A stretch of 53,957 nucleotides of DNA from Verrucomicrobiia bacterium (GTDB lineage Bacteria; Verrucomicrobiota; Verrucomicrobiia; Limisphaerales; UBA11358). Below the pieces are notes generated by a model, which made no database searches, was not told the origin of the DNA, and saw only the letters and a list, made by a program, of their open reading frames with translations. The translations under genes were made by a program, and so were the position numbers. Shown piece after piece: positions 48,553 through 53,957 of this stretch. The DNA lies in contig JARLJW010000070.1 of assembly GCA_031290985.1 (NCBI GenBank), positions 1 to 53,957 on the forward strand, written 5' to 3'. Numbering within the stretch: position 1 is the first letter of the stretch; every line of letters begins with the position of its first letter.

Positions 48553-48882
48553 ATGCCAAACAGATCGAAGACCATGAAGCGATATCTTGAAAGACTTAAT
48601 GAAACGGAAGTGGCCGCCTGTGTCGTGGCGGCGGCGATGGTCGCGGCCATCTTGATGGTGGGTGACGCCCTGTGGAAGAGCGTGACCGGCACCCGGTCGC
48701 AAAATGCCCGGTCGGAAGAATCACCCGAAGCCGTGCGGGGCCGGCCGGCCTGGGTTTTGCTGCCACGCCCGGCGATGAGTGTCCGGCAGAAATTGCGCCG
48801 GGAGCTGTTTCTCAAAGACCAGCACGCAGCCCTGAACTTGAACGCAACCTTTCCCAATCGAAAAACGACCCGGTGGTCGTGA
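48553..48882 (+). CDS. Small single-pass membrane protein of unknown function
   Basis: A 109-residue protein with one hydrophobic segment (VAACVVAAAMVAAILMVGDAL), a short basic N-terminal part (KTMKRYLERLNETE) and a polar, basic C-terminal part (RPAMSVRQKLRRELFLKDQH). It may begin at the second ATG (48574). I do not recognise a family. It lies between ackA and the Hsp20 gene on the same strand, 24 bp before the Hsp20 start, so it is probably part of the same unit. Confidence 0.5.
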   Translation: MPNRSKTMKRYLERLNETEVAACVVAAAMVAAILMVGDALWKSVTGTRSQNARSEESPEAVRGRPAWVLLPRPAMSVRQKLRRELFLKDQHAALNLNATFPNRKTTRWS

Positions 48883-48905
48883 CCTCATCCGAACAAGCCT
48901 GTCAC

Positions 48906-49391
48906 ATGAACTTTCTCGGCCATAAAAGCCACAACCCGTTTAAAAAGCCGGATGCTGACGGCGCCATGGACCAGGAGCCGCCCGGACCGGCATACGCCGT
49001 CGCCAGCAGCAATGCCAACATCAACACGCCCTGGGTTCCGCCGGCGGACATTCTTGAGGGCCAGTCGGAATATTTGTTCAAGATCGACCTGCCCGGCGTT
49101 AAAAAAAGCGAGTTGCGGGTGGTGCGCGAACGGACCGTGCTGCTGGTCAGCGGCAAGCGGGGTTTTGCGCATCCGGAGGACGAGGCCAAGGCGCTCCGGC
49201 TGGAACGTCCGCACGGTTACTTCATCCGGCGGTTCGTGTTGCCGGACAACGCCAGCCGCGAGCAGATCAAAGCCCAGGTCGCCGAAGGCATCCTTAAAAT
49301 ACATGTGCGGAAAACCACGCTGGGAAAGCTGGAGCAGGAATACCCAACGCGGCAGGAGGTGAATATTTGCTCGCAACGGCCGTTTTCGTGA
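48906..49391 (+). CDS. Small heat-shock protein, Hsp20/alpha-crystallin family
   Basis: A 161-residue Hsp20. The N-terminal ~45 residues are variable; the alpha-crystallin domain begins at PWVPPADILEGQSEYLFKIDLPGVKKSELRV and includes RTVLLVSGKRG, ERPHGYFIRRFVLPDNASREQIKAQVAEGILKIHVRKT. The C-terminal I-x-I anchor is not obvious, so oligomer assembly may differ. It acts as an ATP-independent holdase. I start at ATG 48906, because the longer frame overlaps the preceding small gene. Confidence 0.9.
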   Translation: MNFLGHKSHNPFKKPDADGAMDQEPPGPAYAVASSNANINTPWVPPADILEGQSEYLFKIDLPGVKKSELRVVRERTVLLVSGKRGFAHPEDEAKALRLERPHGYFIRRFVLPDNASREQIKAQVAEGILKIHVRKTTLGKLEQEYPTRQEVNICSQRPFS

Positions 49392-49415
49392 TAGGCTGTC
49401 GGGTGAAGGGTTGAT

Positions 49416-50540
49416 ATGGAACGCGTCGCCTTGGACACATCGCTGGGAAAACTTTTGAACTGGTGCCGGCAGCAGCAGGCCACGGACATCCATGCCCAGG
49501 CGGCCCGGCGCTATGCCTACCGCGTGGATGGCCGGCTGCTGCGGATCCCGCCGGAGACATTTCCCATCCCCGCCAACGAAGACGTCCTCAGCATGCTGCG
49601 ACAGGCGTTTTCGACCCCGGTTTGTGATTATGTCGAAAAGCACCATGAGATGGACCTGAGCTTTCTGTGCGACCGCGTGCGCTATCGCGCCAATTTCAGC
49701 AAGCAGCAGGGGACGCAGTCGTTTTCATTCCGGGTGGTGCCGCAGCGGATTCCCAACCTGGATGACCTCCAGTTGCCGCCAACGGTTGCCGGGCTGGCGC
49801 AAAACCCCCGCGGCCTGGTGCTGGTGACCGGGGCGTCCGGCCAGGGCAAAAGCACGACCGCCTGCGCGCTGTTGCAACAGTTGAACGAAACCACCGCCCT
49901 GAGGATCATCACCATCGAGGATCCGATTGAATATCTGTTCGAAGAGAAGCAGTGCCAGTTCGAGCAGCGCGAAGTGGGGGTGGACACGGATTCGTTTGCC
50001 ACGGGAATCCGCAATGCGGTGCGCCAGGATCCCGAGGTGATTTTCATCGGCGAAATCCGGGACGGCGAAAGCATTCAAGCCGCGATGCAGGCGGCCGAGA
50101 CCGGCCATCTGGTGCTGGCCACGCTGCATGCCGATTCGGTGGCGCAGGCCATCAACCGCATCCGCGAGTTTTATCCCGCCGAGGAGCAGGCCAATGCGGG
50201 CGCCTTGCTGGCCCGCGCGCTGAATGCCATCGTGTGTCAACGCCTGGTGCCGAGCACTTTTAACCGGCGCATCCCCTGCGTGGAAATCATGAAGCGCAAT
50301 CTGGGCATTCAGGAAGCCATCGCCCGGAATGACCTGCACCTTTTGGGCGGACACATTGAATCCTCCCTCCACGAGGGCATGCATAGTTTCGACCAGTACC
50401 TGATGCAACTGCGCAAAAGCGGGCGGGTCTCCCTGGAGACCGCCATGCACTACGCCAACAACTGGAACAAGGTGGAGATGGAAAGCCATGGCTTTGTGCC
50501 GGCCATGCCCGGAATCCTGAAGCCCGACGCGGAAAAGTAG
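49416..50540 (+). CDS. pilT: PilT/PilU-like retraction ATPase
   Basis: A 374-residue type IV pilus retraction-type ATPase. LLNWCRQQQATDIHAQAARRYAYRVDG at the start matches the PilT N-terminal domain (usually SDLHL). Walker A GASGQGKST at about 140-148, the Asp box IITIEDPIEYLFE, Walker B VIFIGEIRDGESIQAAMQAAETGHLVLATLHADS, and the AIRNRI-like AINRIREFYPAEEQ follow. The terminal segment is PilU/PilT-like. AAGGG precedes the ATG at a good distance. No pilus structural genes lie nearby. Retraction is the likely function, but a regulatory role within this stress-type cluster is also possible. Confidence 0.88.
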   Translation: MERVALDTSLGKLLNWCRQQQATDIHAQAARRYAYRVDGRLLRIPPETFPIPANEDVLSMLRQAFSTPVCDYVEKHHEMDLSFLCDRVRYRANFSKQQGTQSFSFRVVPQRIPNLDDLQLPPTVAGLAQNPRGLVLVTGASGQGKSTTACALLQQLNETTALRIITIEDPIEYLFEEKQCQFEQREVGVDTDSFATGIRNAVRQDPEVIFIGEIRDGESIQAAMQAAETGHLVLATLHADSVAQAINRIREFYPAEEQANAGALLARALNAIVCQRLVPSTFNRRIPCVEIMKRNLGIQEAIARNDLHLLGGHIESSLHEGMHSFDQYLMQLRKSGRVSLETAMHYANNWNKVEMESHGFVPAMPGILKPDAEK

Positions 50541-50609
50541 CCTGGCTGGGGCGGGTGCAATTGGGTTGGACAACGGGGGCGGCGGGCATAGCGTCGGGGC
50601 GGAATCGAT

Positions 50610-51023
50610 ATGATCAAATCGCTCGCCCACCTTTGTGTCTTCGCCTGGAACTTGGAACGCAGCCGTGCTTTTTATTGCGACGTGCTGGGTTTAAAACAGC
50701 ATTTTGATTTTCACAAGGACGGGCGGCTGTTCGGATTTTATCTGCAGGTGGCGCCGGGGCAGTTCATTGAAAATTTTTCGACGGAGGCGGCGGCGGAAAC
50801 CGGCCGTCAGCGGATTCATCATTTCTGTCTGGAGGTGACGGACATGGACGCGCTGTGCGGGCAACTGGTGAAACATGGCGTGGCGGTGACGCCGAAAAGA
50901 CTCGGCTGCGACCAGACGTGGCAGTATTGGTGCAAGGATCTGGACGGCACGGAGGTGGAGTTTCAACAGTACACGCCGCAGAGTTCGCAGCTCACCAAGA
51001 CGGATTGTGCGGTGAACTGGTGA
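50610..51023 (+). CDS. Glyoxalase/bleomycin-resistance (VOC) family protein
   Basis: A 137-residue VOC-superfamily protein: SLAHLCVFAWNLERSRAFYCDVLGL, FYLQVAPGQFIENFST, RIHHFCLEVTDMDALCGQLVKHGVAVTP, WCKDLDGTEVEFQQYTPQS. Metal ligand candidates are His in LAHLCV and HHFCLEV and Glu in DGTEVEF. It resembles lactoylglutathione lyase-like proteins. The reaction cannot be told from sequence. It stands 69 bp after the PilT-like gene and is probably independent. Confidence 0.82.
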   Translation: MIKSLAHLCVFAWNLERSRAFYCDVLGLKQHFDFHKDGRLFGFYLQVAPGQFIENFSTEAAAETGRQRIHHFCLEVTDMDALCGQLVKHGVAVTPKRLGCDQTWQYWCKDLDGTEVEFQQYTPQSSQLTKTDCAVNW

Positions 51024-51151
51024 GGATTTCTGAAAGCGCCAGCAATGAGAAATTTTCGTGGACAAGGAAGGATAGTGAGCATAGCGTCGAACAGTGAAAG
51101 CGAAATTGCCTTGGGCAGATAAAGAACGTATCGGAAAAATCTAAAACACCG

Positions 51152-51613
51152 ATGATTCCCTGGGAAACAGTCAAAGATGATTTTAGGTGGGATGGAAGCC
51201 TGCGCGACATCTACATCACACCGGCCACAATGGATGATTGGGGTGCGGTTTATGTGCTGCTGAGAGATTATCCTGACGCTGAGTTTCTGGTTGATGGTGG
51301 AAAACAACCACTGCCACCCAAAACTGAAAGAATATTTGAACTCCATGCAACCAGTAGTCCAATGTTGCGAATTCAGGCAGGGAGGGCTTTGGTTGTTTTT
51401 CACTTTTTATCGTCCGAGGAGGTCGAGTGCGATGTGGATCCTCGAGAGGTCGTCTCGCAGGCTGATTTAGATGCGCTGCTCGGCTTTGTCCGACAGCTTG
51501 GAGAGGCAACCAAAAAGAAAGTTGTCATCACACCCGAAAATCTTCGAAGCGAACCAATCATCAGTTATTCACCCGAAACAGGGGCGTTTCAATACCATCA
51601 AGCTGTCATTTAG
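51152..51613 (+). CDS. Hypothetical protein of unknown function
   Basis: A 153-residue protein that I cannot place. It is acidic, with MIPWETVKDDFRWDGSLRDIYITPATMDDW and FLVDGGKQPLPPKTERIFELH, and may form an alpha/beta fold. The sequence is clearly lower in G+C than the surrounding genes, and the flanking gaps are A/T-rich as well. This suggests recent acquisition. It resembles small immunity- or SMI1-like proteins only in size and composition, so I do not name it. Confidence 0.5.
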   Translation: MIPWETVKDDFRWDGSLRDIYITPATMDDWGAVYVLLRDYPDAEFLVDGGKQPLPPKTERIFELHATSSPMLRIQAGRALVVFHFLSSEEVECDVDPREVVSQADLDALLGFVRQLGEATKKKVVITPENLRSEPIISYSPETGAFQYHQAVI

Positions 51614-51793
51614 CGGCGGCGAAATTATGATTTCAATTTGGTTCTCGAGCGAAGAATGCGAGGCGGGCGGGGCGAAAATTCAGGTTGAGCGCCGATGTCG
51701 GCCGCCAAAAAGGATTTTTGTCACCGAATTTTTTAAATGTGCTTGTTGCATTCTGCGCCGAAGTTTTTATAGTTCGCTGTTTGAAGCATTGAG
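51614..51793. other. Intergenic gap before speA
   Basis: No gene. Composition is mixed and A/T-rich near the end. A short open frame continuing from the previous gene lacks a start signal. It may hold the speA promoter. Confidence 0.3.
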
Positions 51794-53734
51794 ATGAGCC
51801 ATCCGAACAACGCCGCGCCGCCATGGACGATCGAGTCCGCCCGCGCGCTTTACAACATCACGCGCTGGGGCGCGAAGTATTTTGACATCAACGAGGCCGG
51901 GCACGTGACGGCCAAGCCGCTGCAGGAAGCCGGCGCGACGGTGGACATCACCGACGTGATCGAGGAGGCCAAGGGCCGCGGCTTGAAATTCCCGCTGCTC
52001 ATCCGTTTTCAAGACATCCTCCGCCACCGCGTCGAGGCCATCAACAAGGCGTTCCACAGCTCCATCGCGGAATTCAATTTTCAAGGCAAGTATCGCGGCG
52101 TGTTTCCGATCAAGGTGAACCAGCTCCGCGAAGTCGTGGAGGAAATTTTGGACGCGGGGCGGCCCTATAATTTCGGCCTCGAAGTCGGCAGCAAGCCGGA
52201 GCTGTTCGCGGGGCTGGCGCTGCAGAACCAGATGGGCGGGCTCATCATCTGCAACGGCTACAAGGACGCGGAGTTCATCAAGATGGCGCTGCTGGGCATC
52301 AAACTCGGCAAGCGGGTCATCATGGTGGTGGAAAAACTGGAGGAGCTGAAGCAGATCATCATCATCTCCAAAGCCATCGGCGTGGAGCCGCTCATCGGCA
52401 TCCGCGCGCGTTTGCTGAGCAAGGGCGCGGGCAAATGGGCGGAGAGCGGCGGCGAAAACGCCAAGTTCGGGCTGAGCACGGTCGAACTGCTGACGGCCAC
52501 GGAGATTTTGAAGGCGGAAAACCTCGGCCATTGCCTGAAGCTGCTGCATTTCCACATCGGCTCGCAGGTGCCGGACATTTTGACGGTCAAAAAGGCGGTG
52601 CAGGAGGCGGCGCGGTTTTATGCGAAGCTGGTGAAGATGGGTTTTGCCATCGAGTTCATGGATGTGGGCGGCGGCCTGGGCGTGGATTATGACGGTTCGC
52701 GCAGCGCGTTCGATTCCTCCACGAACTACACCCTGCAGGAATATACGAACGACATCGTTTATTACATCGCCGACGTGTGCAACGCGGAGAAGGTGCCGCA
52801 TCCGGACATCGTGAGCGAAAGCGGACGGGCGATCGTGGCGCACCACAGCGTGCTGATCGTGGAAGTTTTCGGGGCGATTGAAAAAGTCCGCGCCGGGGAC
52901 GCGTTTCAATATGGCGACAGCGAACATCCGCTGGTGCGCGAGCTGTGCGACATCAAGAAGAACCTGACGAAGCTGAACAAGCTGGAGGCGTTCCACGATG
53001 CCCAGGAGCGCAAGGAGGACGCTCACAACATGTTCACGCTCGGCGTCATGGAGCTGCCGGACAAGGCGCGCATTGAAAATCTTTATTGGGAGATCAGCCG
53101 CGAGGTGGTGGACAGTTTCAAGGGTCAGGCCTACATCCCCGAGGAGATCCGCAAGCTGGAGGATTCGCTGGGCGACCAGTACCTGTGCAATTTTTCCGTG
53201 TTTCAATCCCTGCTCGATCATTGGGCGCTCGGGCAGTTGTTTCCGATCATGCCGGTCTCGCGTTTGACGGAACGGCCGACGCGCGAGGGCACGCTGGTGG
53301 ACATCACGTGCGATTCCGACGGGCAGATCAACAAGTTCATCGACCTGCGCGATGTGCGCGACACGCTGCCGATGCACCAGTTGAACACCAACGGCGACGG
53401 GAAGATTGAGCCGTATTACCTCGGCTTTTTCCTGATGGGCGCGTACCAGGACATCATGGGCGACCTCCACAACCTCTTCGGCCGCGTGAACGAGGTCCAT
53501 GTGTTCCTGGAACCCGACGAGCCGTCCGGCTATTACATCGAGGAGATCATCGAGGGCAACACGGTGATCCATTCGCTCACCGCCGTGCAATACGACGAGA
53601 ACGAATTGAAACGGCAGATGAAGGCGCAGATGGACGAGGCGATCAAGTCCGACCGGATGAAGCCGAGCGAGGCGATGCGGCTGCTGGATGAGTATGAACG
53701 CGGATTGACGGCGTATACGTATTTGAGTTTTTGA
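51794..53734 (+). CDS. speA: Biosynthetic arginine decarboxylase
   Basis: A 646-residue PLP-dependent arginine decarboxylase (SpeA type). It converts arginine to agmatine, the first step of the agmatine route to putrescine and spermidine. Visible: YFDINEAGHVTAKP, FPLLIRFQDILRHRV, the PLP lysine region GKYRGVFPIKVNQLREVV, FGLEVGSKPEL, HFHIGSQVPDI, FMDVGGGLGVDYDGS, VSESGRAIVAHHSVL. In the C-terminal part CDSDGQINKFIDL and YYLGFFLMGAYQDIMGDLHNLFG are conserved. Length is typical (630-660). No partner agmatine deiminase lies in the window. Stop at 53732-53734. Confidence 0.95.
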   Translation: MSHPNNAAPPWTIESARALYNITRWGAKYFDINEAGHVTAKPLQEAGATVDITDVIEEAKGRGLKFPLLIRFQDILRHRVEAINKAFHSSIAEFNFQGKYRGVFPIKVNQLREVVEEILDAGRPYNFGLEVGSKPELFAGLALQNQMGGLIICNGYKDAEFIKMALLGIKLGKRVIMVVEKLEELKQIIIISKAIGVEPLIGIRARLLSKGAGKWAESGGENAKFGLSTVELLTATEILKAENLGHCLKLLHFHIGSQVPDILTVKKAVQEAARFYAKLVKMGFAIEFMDVGGGLGVDYDGSRSAFDSSTNYTLQEYTNDIVYYIADVCNAEKVPHPDIVSESGRAIVAHHSVLIVEVFGAIEKVRAGDAFQYGDSEHPLVRELCDIKKNLTKLNKLEAFHDAQERKEDAHNMFTLGVMELPDKARIENLYWEISREVVDSFKGQAYIPEEIRKLEDSLGDQYLCNFSVFQSLLDHWALGQLFPIMPVSRLTERPTREGTLVDITCDSDGQINKFIDLRDVRDTLPMHQLNTNGDGKIEPYYLGFFLMGAYQDIMGDLHNLFGRVNEVHVFLEPDEPSGYYIEEIIEGNTVIHSLTAVQYDENELKRQMKAQMDEAIKSDRMKPSEAMRLLDEYERGLTAYTYLSF

Positions 53735-53957
53735 GGGGGAATTAGAGGAAGAGTTGTTTAGCCCGTGTGCTGCCGGGGTTGGCGTGAGTCGGCGGACAAG
53801 AGCGGCAAGGGGCTATCGCACTGCTATGAGTTGTGTCAAGCGCGACCGGAGCGATTTCTTGTTTTTTTATTAGAAGTGTTTTTCGGTTTTTCCTTTCCGT
53901 CCGGGTCCGAGGGTTGAAACGTTTTCCTGGCGGCGGCAAGCGGGGTTAGCCGTTGCT
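53735..53957. other. Region after speA, no gene seen
   Basis: About 220 bp to the window end. A short minus-strand frame (53742-53939) encodes a basic, low-complexity product without family features. No clear terminator or repeat copy is visible. Confidence 0.35.

Noticed and set aside
51767..53590. 607-codon frame on the minus strand
   Set aside because: Antisense of speA, which is certain; the shadow is His/Arg/Val-rich.
1..53957. CRISPR arrays, insertion sequences and prophage genes
   Set aside because: No regularly spaced repeats, transposase or integrase motifs, terminase or capsid genes were found. R1 and R2 have only two clear copies each and no associated enzyme.

Overview
The window looks like a chromosomal segment of a GC-rich member of the Verrucomicrobiota, probably close to the Pedosphaera/Limisphaera group. 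I infer this from gene types rather than any search. The main clues are two sigma-factor genes with the FATTHW start typical of Planctomycetes and Verrucomicrobia, each beside a zinc-ribbon Ser/Thr kinase. Other clues are an HprK-related/PqqD cluster, a PadR-PspC pair, a class I hybrid-cluster protein and many tiny ATGA overlaps between genes. No phage, IS transposase, integrase, rRNA operon, complete tRNA or CRISPR array is visible.

Layout. 1-5.4 kb: the end of an unknown gene, a 26-nt tRNA-Gly 3' end fragment, then a lasso-peptide-like modification cluster without an obvious precursor: PqqD-like protein, HprK-related kinase, a glycosyltransferase, and a glycosyltransferase fused to a transglutaminase-like domain. 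A nucleotidyltransferase-family gene converges on it and overlaps it. 5.5-10.4 kb: PadR-PspC, an FKBP lipoprotein, a comM remnant, miaA and dprA. 10.4-23.7 kb: signalling. It holds two sigma-factor/kinase pairs, one kinase being fused to a YfhO-like membrane protein, a BlaI/BlaR1-like pair with two operators, and a TPR-glycosyltransferase. 23.7-28.2 kb: a TetR-regulated HlyD/DHA2 efflux cassette bracketed by copies of one repeat. 28.2-32.4 kb: hcp, an octaheme HAO-like cytochrome and a membrane protein, for nitric oxide or hydroxylamine chemistry. 32.6-34.6 kb: an HDOD operon. 34.6-43.3 kb: a surface polysaccharide region with glycosyltransferases, a Wzt-like ATPase and methyltransferases. 43.3-50.5 kb: a sigma-54 module. 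50.6-53.7 kb: VOC protein, an unknown gene and speA.

The most coherent candidate for an undescribed system is the sigma-54 module. An enhancer-binding protein whose GAF domain carries a CX2CX5CX5C motif lies between two divergent targets. One is a 57-residue Ala/Pro-rich basic-tailed protein with a near-perfect -24/-12 promoter. The other is a six-gene run encoding an AhpD-like protein, an HPr (His39/Ser70), an acetate kinase, a small membrane protein, an Hsp20 and a PilT-like ATPase. The same 13-base motif, TTCGCAA[T/G]TTGCA, lies about 110 bp upstream of both predicted start sites. The second candidate is the HprK-related/PqqD cluster at 0.6-5.4 kb. Two dispersed intergenic repeats are also described: R1, about 230 bp, at 24.1 and 34.7 kb, and R2, about 100 bp, at 24.0 and 28.1 kb.
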